From: Amycolatopsis sp. WQ 127309
Lineage (GTDB): Bacteria > Actinomycetota > Actinomycetes > Mycobacteriales > Pseudonocardiaceae
Direction of reading: 5' to 3'
Assembly: GCF_023023025.1 (NCBI RefSeq)
Contig: NZ_CP095481.1
Location: 4,216,001 to 4,280,000 of the forward strand
Length of the DNA: 64,000 nt
Below the pieces are notes generated by a model. It made no database searches, was not told where the DNA came from, and saw only the letters and a program-made list of their open reading frames with translations. A program made the position numbers and the translations under genes. Positions 34,143 to 41,857 of this stretch are shown one piece after another. Position 1 is the stretch's first letter; each line of letters starts with the position of its first letter.

Positions 34143-35096
34143 ATGTCCCGTTCCCGTGCAGTCCAGGCGGTGTTGCTCGCGAGCCTGGCCGTCCTGGTGA
34201 CCGCCTGTGGTGGTGGGCCCGACGGTGCCGGTGGGACGTCGCAGGCTCCCGGGGCGCTCGCGTCCGGCGGCATTCCCGATACCGCCGCGATCGTCCAAGG
34301 TGTGCAGAAGGATGCCCAGCTCAACGCCGCTCTCCCGGCGAACGTCAAGCAGGCCGGGGTGCTGCACCTCGCCTCGAACCTGCAGTCCGCGCCCAACAAC
34401 TTCTACGCCGCTGACGGCAAGACGCCGATCGGGTACGAGGTTGATCTTGCCAAGGCGATCGCCGCGAAGCTCGGCGTGACCGTGACGCACCAGGACATGG
34501 CCTTCGGCTCGCTCATCACCAGCCTCCAGTCCGGCCGCATCGACCTCACCATGGCCGGGATGAACGACACCAAAGCCCGCCAGGCCCAGATCGACTTCGT
34601 CGACTACTTCACCTCCGGCATCACGATCATGACCCGCAAGGGCAACCCGGACGGCATCACCGGGCCGGACGCCTTGTGCGGCAAGAACGTCGCCGTCGTG
34701 CAGGGGACCAGTCACCAGAAGTTCGCCGCGACGCAGAGCACCAAGTGCACGTCGGCCGGGAAGCCCGCCGTCAACGTCACGGCGACCGACAGTGACAACC
34801 AGAACCAGAACCAGCTGCGCACCGGCCGCGTCGCGGCGATCCTCAACGACCTGCCCAGCGCCGTCTACATCTCGAAGACGGCGGGCGACGGCAAGTTCTT
34901 CGAGGTCGTCCCCGGCGAGCCGATCGAAGGCGGGCCCTACGGCATCGGCGTCAACAAGCAGAACAAGCCGCTGACCGACTCCGTGCAGAAGGCGCTGCAG
35001 GCGCTCGTCGCCGATGGCACCTACGGCAAGATCCTGCAGGCCTGGGGGGTCGACCAGGGGGCGATCAAGGAGGTCGCGATCAATGGCGGCTCCTGA
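34143..35096 (+). CDS. Amino-acid ABC transporter substrate-binding lipoprotein
   Basis: This 317-residue lipoprotein has a lipobox LVTACGGG and a family 3 solute-binding domain (IGYEVDLAKAIAAKLGVTV; DLTMAGMNDTKARQAQIDFVDYF; GPYGIGVNK). Such proteins capture polar or cationic amino acids outside the membrane. The ATG at 34143 follows GGAGGT. Its 3' end overlaps the permease by 14 bases. The ligand is not readable from sequence. Confidence 0.92.
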   Translation: MSRSRAVQAVLLASLAVLVTACGGGPDGAGGTSQAPGALASGGIPDTAAIVQGVQKDAQLNAALPANVKQAGVLHLASNLQSAPNNFYAADGKTPIGYEVDLAKAIAAKLGVTVTHQDMAFGSLITSLQSGRIDLTMAGMNDTKARQAQIDFVDYFTSGITIMTRKGNPDGITGPDALCGKNVAVVQGTSHQKFAATQSTKCTSAGKPAVNVTATDSDNQNQNQLRTGRVAAILNDLPSAVYISKTAGDGKFFEVVPGEPIEGGPYGIGVNKQNKPLTDSVQKALQALVADGTYGKILQAWGVDQGAIKEVAINGGS

Positions 35097-35976
35097 ACCG
35101 GCCGGCACTGGACCGCTGCCGATCGTCCGGCTCCGGCACTGGGGCCGGTGGGTCGCCGCCGTCGTGATCCTGGCGCTGCTCGTGCTGCTGGGCGTCGCAC
35201 TGGGCAACGCGCAGATCGAGTGGAGCCAGGTCCCGGACTTCGTCTTCTTCAAGGTGATGGCGACCGGGCTGCTCAACACCGTCGTCCTCGCCGTGCTGTC
35301 GCAGGCCGTCGCGATCGTGCTGGGCATCGTCATCGCCCTGCTGCGCCGCAGCGCCAACCCCGTCGCCCGGTGGTTCGCCGCCGGCTACATCTGGATCTTC
35401 CGCGGCCTGCCGGTGCTGCTGCAGATCCTGCTCTGGTACAACCTGGCGCTCGTCTTCCCGGTCATCCACATCCCGTTCCTGGTCGACGCGCAGACGAACG
35501 TGCTGATCAGCGCGTTCACCGCGGCGTTCCTCGGCCTGGCGCTCAACGAGAGCGCGTACATGGCCGAGATCGTGCGGGCCGGGCTGAACAGCGTCGACAG
35601 CGGACAGACGGAAGCGGCGAAGTCGATCGGTATGACGCCGGCCGCGACGCTGCGCCGGGTCGTGCTGCCGCAGGCGATGCGCGTGATCATCCCGCCGACC
35701 GGCAACGACTTCATCAACATGCTCAAGGGGACGTCGATGGCGTCGGTGATCGGCGTGACCGAGCTGATCCACGCGGCCAACAACATCTCGTCGAACAACC
35801 TGCTGGTCATGGAGACGCTGCTGGCCGCGGCCGTCTGGTACATGGTCGTGGTGACCGTCGCCGGGGTCGGCCAGCACTACCTGGAACGCGCGTTCGGGCA
35901 GGCCGATCGCGGGCCGCTTTCCCGCGCGGGCAAGGCGTTGCGCGGCGTGCCGCTGGTGAGGAGTGCCCGTGTCTGA
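35083..35976 (+). CDS. Amino-acid ABC transporter permease
   Basis: This 297-residue membrane protein of the HisMQ/GlnP family has a first helix near residues 25-45, further helices and the EAA loop (QTEAAKSIGMTPAATLRRVVLP, read as EAAKSIG...LP). The block YIWIFRGLPVLLQILLWY is typical. I chose ATG 35083, inside the upstream gene, over the longer shadow frame. It overlaps the ATPase gene. Confidence 0.92.
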   Translation: MAAPEPAGTGPLPIVRLRHWGRWVAAVVILALLVLLGVALGNAQIEWSQVPDFVFFKVMATGLLNTVVLAVLSQAVAIVLGIVIALLRRSANPVARWFAAGYIWIFRGLPVLLQILLWYNLALVFPVIHIPFLVDAQTNVLISAFTAAFLGLALNESAYMAEIVRAGLNSVDSGQTEAAKSIGMTPAATLRRVVLPQAMRVIIPPTGNDFINMLKGTSMASVIGVTELIHAANNISSNNLLVMETLLAAAVWYMVVVTVAGVGQHYLERAFGQADRGPLSRAGKALRGVPLVRSARV

Positions 35977-36736
35977 GCCACTGCTGCGCGCCGTCGGCGT
36001 CAAGAAGTCCTACGGCCACACCGAAGTCCTCGGCGGCATCGACCTGGAGGTCCACAAGGGACAGGTCGTCTGCCTGCTCGGGCCGTCCGGTGCTGGGAAG
36101 AGCACCTTCCTGCGCTGCATCAACCACCTGGAGACGATCGACGCCGGCCAGATCTGGGTCGACGGCGAGCCGATCGGCTACCGGCAACGCGGCGGCAAGC
36201 TGTACGAGCTGCGCGAACGCGACGTCGCCCGCCAGCGCCGCGACATCGGCATGGTGTTCCAGCGGTTCAACCTGTTCGCGCACCGGACGACGCTGGAGAA
36301 CGTCGTCGAAGGCCCGATCCGGGTACTGGGTCTCAAGGCGGACGACGCGCGCAAGCAGGGCCTGGAGCTGCTCGACCGCGTCGGCCTCGCGCACCGCGGT
36401 GACGCCTACCCGGCGCAGCTGTCCGGCGGGCAGCAGCAGCGCGTCGCGATCGCGCGGTCGCTGGCGATGAAACCGAAGCTGATGCTGTTCGACGAGCCGA
36501 CGTCGGCGCTGGACCCGGAGCTGGTCGGCGAGGTGCTCGAAGTGATGAGTACGTTGGCGGGGGAGGGGATGACGATGGTCGTCGTGACGCACGAGATGAG
36601 CTTCGCCGCGGAGGCCGCCGACGAGGTGGTGTTCCTGGCCGACGGCGCCGTCGTCGAGACCGGGCCGCCTGATCAGGTACTGAGCGCGCCGAAGCACGAA
36701 CGCACCCGGCAGTTCCTGGCGAGGATCCTCGCGTGA
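35969..36736 (+). CDS. Amino-acid ABC transporter ATP-binding protein
   Basis: This 255-residue GlnQ-type ATPase has Walker A GPSGAGKST, the Q-loop MVFQRFNLFAH, signature LSGGQQQR, Walker B LMLFDEPTSALDPE and switch VTHEM. Two GTG codons (35963 and 35969) can start it; 35969 is better spaced from GTGAGGAG. It overlaps the permease stop and the next gene's start (GTGA), completing the importer. Confidence 0.92.
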   Translation: MSEPLLRAVGVKKSYGHTEVLGGIDLEVHKGQVVCLLGPSGAGKSTFLRCINHLETIDAGQIWVDGEPIGYRQRGGKLYELRERDVARQRRDIGMVFQRFNLFAHRTTLENVVEGPIRVLGLKADDARKQGLELLDRVGLAHRGDAYPAQLSGGQQQRVAIARSLAMKPKLMLFDEPTSALDPELVGEVLEVMSTLAGEGMTMVVVTHEMSFAAEAADEVVFLADGAVVETGPPDQVLSAPKHERTRQFLARILA

Positions 36737-38451
36737 CGCGGATTTCGCCCCGGTACCTGCTCCAGTTCGACGAGCCCGCCGGCTACCTCGACTTCGCCCG
36801 GTTCGGCCCGCCGTCCCACGCGGTGCTCGACACGACGGCCGCGCTGCTCGACCAGGCCACCACCGCCGGTCCGTCCACTGTGGACGAGCTGATGCGGCAG
36901 GAGATCCGGGCCAAGGCCGCCGCCGCGCGGCTGTCCGGCTCGGACACCGACCACACGGTCCTGCTGCCGAACACGAGCCTCGGGCTGTTCCAGGCCGCGT
37001 TCCACAGCAGTGGCGAGGTCCTGGTGTCGGCCGCGGAGTTCCCGGCCAACACCTACCCGTGGGCCCGCGCCGAGCAGGCTGGACGGCTCAAGCTGAGGCG
37101 CCTGACCGGCGGTTACGTGACGCCCGAGCGGATCGCGGAGGCGTTGACGCCGGAGATCACCACCGTCAGCGTCAGCGCCGTCGACTTCCGCACCGGCTTC
37201 CGCGCCGACCTCGCCGCGCTGCGCGACGTCGTCGGCGACCGGCTGCTGGTCGTCGACGGCATCCAGGGCTTCGGCGTCATCGAGGCGCCGTGGGAGGTCG
37301 CGGACGTCCTGGTCGTCGGCGGCCAGAAGTGGCTGCGCGCGGGCTGGGGCACCGGCTTCGCGGTGCTGTCGGACCGGGCGCTCGACCGGCTGGACCCGGT
37401 GCTGTCGGGCTGGACCGGCGCGCGTGACCCCGGCCTGTTCGACGACGAGATCCACCCGCCGGACACCACCGCCCAGGCCTGGTCGATCTCCAACCTCAGC
37501 CCGATCACGTCCGGCGCGTTCGCCGAGGCCCTGGAGCTGGTCGAAGACGCCGGTGTCGGCGCCATCGCCGCCCGCATCGCCGAGCGGATCGGGTCCTTCG
37601 AGGAGGTGCTGGCCTCCTGCGGCGCCGAGGTCGTCTCGGCGACCGAACGGCGGGCCGGGATCCTGGCGTTCACGCTGCCGGGTCACCCGGCCGAGCAGGT
37701 CGGCGCCGCGCTGGCCAACGCCGGGATCGCCGCGACCGTGCGGCCCGAGCACGTCCGGTTGTCGCCGCACGCGTCCACGCCGGCGGCCGCCGCGGACCTG
37801 CTCCGCGAGGCGTTGGAGACGCTGACCAAGCCCCGGGAACCGTTGGCCATCCCGGCCGCGGGCGCGACGACGCACGAGGTGCTGACCGCGCTGGTGCCGG
37901 CGATCCCGGGGCTGGCGGCGATGCTCGGCCCGGGCAACGAGGTGCTGCTGCACGACCTGAGCCGGCTGCCGGACTCGATCGTCGCGATCGCGGGTGACCT
38001 GACCGGCCGCAACGTGGGCGGCCCGATGACCGACCTGCTGCTCGGCCTGGTCCGCCGCGGCACGACGCAGGACCTGACGAACTACCGCACCCACGGCCCG
38101 GACGGCCGCGCGATCCGGTCGTCGACGCTCTTCCTGCGTGACGCCGACGGTGTCGCGGTCGGCTGCCTGTGCGTCAACAGCGTCGACGCGGCCGCTTCGG
38201 CGGGCGGCAACGGCGAGCCGGAGACTTTCCCACCGGATGTCGATAGCCTGCAACGGTTTCTGGTCGACCGGGCGATCGGCAAGGCCGGGATCCCGGTGGA
38301 CCTGATGAAGAAGCGTCACAAAGCCGGTGTGGTGCGTGAACTCGACGAGGCCGGGTACTTCTTGATCAAGGACGCGGTCGACCACCTCGCGGGGCGGTTG
38401 GACGTGACGCGCTACACGATCTACAACTACCTCAACGAAATCCGCGCCTGA
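36733..38451 (+). CDS. Class V aminotransferase fused to YheO/DauR-type sensor and HTH
   Basis: This 572-residue fusion has a class V (SufS/CsdA-like) PLP fold in residues about 1-370 and a regulator in 380-572. The PLP lysine is probably K199 in VVGGQKWLRAGWGTGFA, with the upstream aspartate in VVDGIQGFG. The second part matches the YheO PAS-like domain (PF08348; LGPGNEVLLHDLSRLPDSI, NVGGPMTDLLL) and a C-terminal helix-turn-helix of the HTH_22 type (DVTRYTIYNYLNEIR). DauR-family regulators control D-arginine catabolism. Translational coupling to the importer suggests that it senses or processes the imported amino acid. Confidence 0.85.
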   Translation: MTRISPRYLLQFDEPAGYLDFARFGPPSHAVLDTTAALLDQATTAGPSTVDELMRQEIRAKAAAARLSGSDTDHTVLLPNTSLGLFQAAFHSSGEVLVSAAEFPANTYPWARAEQAGRLKLRRLTGGYVTPERIAEALTPEITTVSVSAVDFRTGFRADLAALRDVVGDRLLVVDGIQGFGVIEAPWEVADVLVVGGQKWLRAGWGTGFAVLSDRALDRLDPVLSGWTGARDPGLFDDEIHPPDTTAQAWSISNLSPITSGAFAEALELVEDAGVGAIAARIAERIGSFEEVLASCGAEVVSATERRAGILAFTLPGHPAEQVGAALANAGIAATVRPEHVRLSPHASTPAAAADLLREALETLTKPREPLAIPAAGATTHEVLTALVPAIPGLAAMLGPGNEVLLHDLSRLPDSIVAIAGDLTGRNVGGPMTDLLLGLVRRGTTQDLTNYRTHGPDGRAIRSSTLFLRDADGVAVGCLCVNSVDAAASAGGNGEPETFPPDVDSLQRFLVDRAIGKAGIPVDLMKKRHKAGVVRELDEAGYFLIKDAVDHLAGRLDVTRYTIYNYLNEIRA

Positions 38452-38503
38452 GCCTGCCCGATCGGACCTTGTCCGCGCTCCCGGCGGGGCGGACGATGTG
38501 GCG

Positions 38504-38890
38504 ATGACCGAACCGGACACGCGGCGGGCGCTGCTGCGGCTGGAGGCGGACGACGAGGCCGACGCCGAGGAGCTGGACCGGCTGGCCCGGCGGTTGCGCG
38601 CCGAGCTGGCCGAGCTGGACCTCGACGTGCTCGCCGCCGTCCCGGCCGGGGAACCGCCGCCCGGGGCGAAGGCCGCCGACCCGGTGACGATCGGCTCGCT
38701 CGTGGTGGCCTTCAGCGCGGCCGGCGGGGTGTTCCCCGGGCTGGTCGAGACGCTGCGCGAGTGGCTGGGGCGGCAGGCGGGCAAGCACAAGATCACGGTG
38801 ACCGTCGACGGCGACACCGTCGAACTGGAACGCGCCACCGCGGCCGAGCGGCAGCAGCTGATCGACGCCTTCGTCCGACGGCACGGCTAG
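38504..38890 (+). CDS. EACC1-like small protein beside a caspase
   Basis: This 128-residue protein has an N-terminal helical, acidic region with several Arg/Asp pairs, then a glycine/alanine-rich hydrophobic segment (DPVTIGSLVVAFSAAGGVF), an amphipathic helix and a strand pair (HKITVTVDGDTVELERAT). This is the pattern of the effector-associated constant component EACC1 (PF19953), found next to caspase and other effectors in actinobacterial conflict systems. ATG 38504 is preceded by an alternative GTG at 38498. The caspase gene starts four bases after its stop. Confidence 0.7.
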   Translation: MTEPDTRRALLRLEADDEADAEELDRLARRLRAELAELDLDVLAAVPAGEPPPGAKAADPVTIGSLVVAFSAAGGVFPGLVETLREWLGRQAGKHKITVTVDGDTVELERATAAERQQLIDAFVRRHG

Positions 38891-38894
38891 AGCC

Positions 38895-39974
38895 GTGGCC
38901 GCCCGGCACGCGCTGCTGATCGCGACCGAGACGTACACCGACCCGGCGCTGCGGCGGCTGACCGCACCCGGCGGCGACGCCCGCGCGCTGGCGGAGGTGC
39001 TCAGCGACCCGGAGATCGCCGGCTTCGAGGTCACGACGCTGGTCGACCAGCCGCACCACGTCGTCGGCGAGGCCATCGGCGAGTTCTACCGCGGCCGCCG
39101 CCGTGACGAGCTGACCCTGCTGTACTTCACCGGCCACGGCGTGAAGGACGACGACGGCAGTCTCTACTTGGCGATGGCCAACACCCGCCGCGACAGCCTG
39201 ATGTTCACCGCGCTGGCGGCGGAGCAGGTCGACCGCGCGATGGCGGGCTGCGCGTCGCGGCAGAAGGTGCTGGTGCTCGACTGTTGTTACAGCGGCGCGT
39301 TCCCGTCGGGGAAGCTCGCGAAGGCGGGCACGGACGTGCACACGCTGGAGCGGTTCCAGGGCCGCGGCCGCGCGGTGCTGACGGCGTCGGACGCGACGCA
39401 GTACTCGTTCGAGGGCGATTCGGTGGTGGGCTCGGCGGCCCGTTCGGTCTTCACCCGGCACCTGGTGGCGGGCTTGCGCGACGGCAGCGCGGACCTCGAC
39501 GGCGATGGCGACGTCACGGTCGACGAGCTGTACAGCTACGTCCACGAGCACGTGGTGGCGGAGATGCCCCGGCAGCGGCCGAAGCACCAGTCCGATGTGG
39601 AGGGTCGCATCGTGCTGGCGCGCAACCCGCACTGGACGTTGCCGGAGTACCTGAGGCACGGCCTGGCGAGCCCGATCGCGGCGGACCGCCTGACGGCGCT
39701 GGAGGGGTCTGGTGCGGCTCAACCGGGTGGGCAACAGCGTGGTGAAGGCCCGCACGGAGAAGGAGATCCGCCGTCTGGTGGACGACGACAGCCGGATGGT
39801 CTCGGCGACGGCCCGGACGTGGGCGCGAGCGGCGGAGGAGGCGACGCGGGTCACGGAGGTCACGCCGCCGCCACCGGTCGAGGCGGCGGTTTCGCCGGGT
39901 GTTCCGGCCGGCTCGGTCGACGAGGTGGCCCAGGTCGCGGCGACCTCGGCACTTCAGCAGCCGTCGGCTGCTGA
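38895..39974 (+). CDS. Caspase-family (C14) peptidase, frame broken near 39707
   Basis: The caspase domain fills residues 1-240. The catalytic pair is His81 in LLYFTGHGVKDD and Cys131 in LVLDCCYSGAF; residues about 195-225 include an acidic DGDGDVTVDEL loop. Family members continue with a helical stretch; here the fitting continuation (LVRLNRVGNSVVKART...) lies in the next frame from about 39708. A GGGG run at 39704-39707 where GGG would keep the frame explains it as a one-base insertion or sequencing error. The residues read after 39707 in this frame (SGAAQPGGQQ...) look like shadow. Start GTG, four bases after the EACC1-like gene. Confidence 0.8.
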   Translation: MAARHALLIATETYTDPALRRLTAPGGDARALAEVLSDPEIAGFEVTTLVDQPHHVVGEAIGEFYRGRRRDELTLLYFTGHGVKDDDGSLYLAMANTRRDSLMFTALAAEQVDRAMAGCASRQKVLVLDCCYSGAFPSGKLAKAGTDVHTLERFQGRGRAVLTASDATQYSFEGDSVVGSAARSVFTRHLVAGLRDGSADLDGDGDVTVDELYSYVHEHVVAEMPRQRPKHQSDVEGRIVLARNPHWTLPEYLRHGLASPIAADRLTALEGSGAAQPGGQQRGEGPHGEGDPPSGGRRQPDGLGDGPDVGASGGGGDAGHGGHAAATGRGGGFAGCSGRLGRRGGPGRGDLGTSAAVGC

Positions 39975-40425
39975 AGTGGCCGAAGCGGAGCCGGAAGCCG
40001 GAGCCGCGCCCGGGATCGCACCACCGGCCCCGAAGCCGGCACCGATGGTGCCGCAGACGGCACCATCGGCGCCGAAGCCGACAACTCCGGCAAGGACGAC
40101 TCCGGCTCCGAAACCGCCGGCGACGACGACTCCGGCACGGACGACTCCGGCTCCGAAGCCGCCGACCCCGGTACCGCGAGCACCTCGGTCGAAACCGGCG
40201 GGACCGTCCGCCGGAGGCACGATCCCGCCGGATCCCGCCATCCCCGGTCGTCGCGGCCCGGCCCGCGACGCGCGGTTCTACCTGGGCACCGCCTGTCTCG
40301 TCCTCGTCCTGATCATGGCGCTCGGCTTCGGCGGTGTCGGCGGTGCGCTGATCCTTCTGCTCGCCATGATCTTCGTGGTCTTCCTCGGACTCGGCGTCGC
40401 CAATCTCCGCCGTCAGTCCAAGTAG
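39712..40425 (+). CDS. C-terminal part of the caspase protein in the +1 frame
   Basis: This 237-residue frame continues the caspase protein. It starts with the helical stretch RLNRVGNSVVKARTEKEI, followed by a proline/alanine/threonine-rich linker (repeating PAPKPP, TPART) and one or two hydrophobic helices near the end (ACLVLVLIMALGFGGVGGALILLL). It would anchor the enzyme in the membrane. The GTG at 39712 has no ribosome site and is probably not a real start; a full-length product of about 509 residues from 38895 is expected if the G-run is one base shorter. Confidence 0.65.
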   Translation: MRLNRVGNSVVKARTEKEIRRLVDDDSRMVSATARTWARAAEEATRVTEVTPPPPVEAAVSPGVPAGSVDEVAQVAATSALQQPSAAEVAEAEPEAGAAPGIAPPAPKPAPMVPQTAPSAPKPTTPARTTPAPKPPATTTPARTTPAPKPPTPVPRAPRSKPAGPSAGGTIPPDPAIPGRRGPARDARFYLGTACLVLVLIMALGFGGVGGALILLLAMIFVVFLGLGVANLRRQSK

Positions 40426-41585
40426 GACTCCACCGCGTCCGCCGCCGCGGCTACTCCGCCGTGGCCGCGGATCTCCGCCTTCAGCTCCGCGAGCCGGGAA
40501 GCGACGGAAGGTGACGACGACACCTCGTCGACCGCCTTCCGCAACGACTCCGCGGTCACCGAGGAAGCCGGCAGGTGCTTGCCTACACCCAGGGCCTCCA
40601 GCTGGGCCGCGTTGCCGAACTGGTCCGCGGCCTGCGGGATCGCGACGGTCGGGACGCCGAACCACAGCGACTCCGTCGCGCCGCCCATGCCGGCGTGCGT
40701 GATGAACGCCGACGCCGCCTCCAGCACGGCCAGCTGCGGCACGCTCTCGAACACCTCCACCGAGGGTGGCAGCGGCCCCAAGGCGTCCGGCGAGACGTGC
40801 TTGCCGATCGACATCACGACGTGCCATTCCGATGCGAACGCCTCGACGCACGCCCGGTAGACGTCGAGCTGGTCGTTGAACGCCGTGCCGAACGACACCA
40901 GCAGCACACGACGTCCCGAAACCGGTGGTTTCCACGACCGGTCCGCAGGCCGGGACGGGTCCAGGCACGGCCCGACGAACCGGACGTGGTCCCCGACGCG
41001 ATCCGCGTGCGGCTGCATCGCCCGCGGGATGAGCGACAGGACCTGCGGCGGGTGCCCGATCCAGTCCCAGGCGTCCGCGGAGATCCCGCTCGCCCGCAGC
41101 CACGCGGTGTACGTCGCGGCGTAGTCCACACCGGACGGTGACGCCTTGATCGGGGCCAGCACCTCGGCCATGTCGTCGTCGTAGCCGTCCCAGGCCACCA
41201 GCGTCGGCGACAGCTGCACGGCCGGGACGCCGTACCGCCGCCCGAGCACCGGCGCGCCCAGGCCGCCGATGTCGTACAGCAGCAGGTCGGGCCGGTCTTC
41301 GTCGAACACCGACGTCAACCGCGGGTGGATCGCGATCGCCTCGTCGAGGAAGACGCGCATCGCGTCGGCCGGGTCGTCCGGCCAGACGGCGGCCTCGCCG
41401 AGCGGGAAGATCGTCGGGTGCTCGACCACGGACGCGCCGGTCGGCGCCACCAGCCCGGCCAGCGGCGCGCCGACGACGTAGGACACGCGGTGCCCGCGCC
41501 GCACCAGCTCGCGGATGACGCCGAGCGACGGGTAGACGTGGCTCGGCGCGGAACAGCCGACCATGACGATGTGCTTGCGCAGCAT
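40413..41585 (-). CDS. MGT-family glycosyltransferase (macrolide type)
   Basis: This 390-residue GT1-family enzyme transfers a sugar from UDP- or TDP-sugar to a small hydrophobic acceptor. Seen: HIVMVGCSAPSHVYPSLGVIRELVRRGH at the start (split by His/Pro), the C-terminal donor-binding block VEVFESVPQLAVLEAASAFITHAGMGGATESL and VPTVAIPQAADQFGNAA. It resembles macrolide-inactivating MGT proteins of actinomycetes, and the leader peptide upstream supports an antibiotic-response role. ATG 41585 follows AAGGAG with four bases between. The 3' end overlaps the caspase gene's end by 13 bases. Confidence 0.87.
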   Translation of the reverse strand: MLRKHIVMVGCSAPSHVYPSLGVIRELVRRGHRVSYVVGAPLAGLVAPTGASVVEHPTIFPLGEAAVWPDDPADAMRVFLDEAIAIHPRLTSVFDEDRPDLLLYDIGGLGAPVLGRRYGVPAVQLSPTLVAWDGYDDDMAEVLAPIKASPSGVDYAATYTAWLRASGISADAWDWIGHPPQVLSLIPRAMQPHADRVGDHVRFVGPCLDPSRPADRSWKPPVSGRRVLLVSFGTAFNDQLDVYRACVEAFASEWHVVMSIGKHVSPDALGPLPPSVEVFESVPQLAVLEAASAFITHAGMGGATESLWFGVPTVAIPQAADQFGNAAQLEALGVGKHLPASSVTAESLRKAVDEVSSSPSVASRLAELKAEIRGHGGVAAAADAVESYLD

Positions 41586-41611
41586 GAGTCTCCTTCAAGA
41601 GCAAGAAGGGC

Positions 41612-41672
41612 AGACGGCGCGCAGATGGGGGGACCGGCCCGGTACGCGGGCGGTCCTGCGGTCACGCCGTCT
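41612..41672 (-). promoter_or_regulatory. Attenuator-like hairpins between leader peptide and glycosyltransferase
   Basis: Just after the leader stop, AGACGGCG on the transcript (complement of 41665-41672) can pair with CGCCGTCT (complement of 41612-41619), which lies 16 bases before the ribosome site. Between them a strong inner hairpin (41631-41656) pairs GGACCG/CCCG with CGGG/CGGTCC over a five-base loop. A ribosome stalled on the leader would change which stems form. This is the layout of antibiotic-inducible resistance genes. Confidence 0.5.
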
Positions 41673-41704
41673 CAGACGCGGCGGAGGCGGATGAAGTAGA
41701 TCAT
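41672..41704 (-). CDS. Ten-residue leader peptide with RLR stalling motif
   Basis: A short frame reads MIYFIRLRRV and stops 86 bases before the glycosyltransferase start. The R-L-R core is the known macrolide-dependent ribosome-stalling motif of leader peptides such as ErmDL. A -10-like TACGGT (complement of 41712-41717) ends seven bases before the ATG, so the transcript may be leaderless, as is common in actinobacteria. I infer that macrolide-bound ribosomes stall here and open the downstream gene. The frame is short and could be chance; the downstream gene's type and the hairpins make it credible. Confidence 0.55.
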   Translation of the reverse strand: MIYFIRLRRV

Positions 41705-41857
41705 GACCGGCACCGTACGGGATGTCCGATTCGGCGCGCCACCCGATTTCCTCCTTTCGTAGGGCATTCGCCGACGGGCAACCGTCCGCGGTACCTGCGG
41801 GCCGGAGGCGGGTCTAGGGTTCACCCGCTTTCGTCGGAGCTGAAAAGGGAGAAAACA

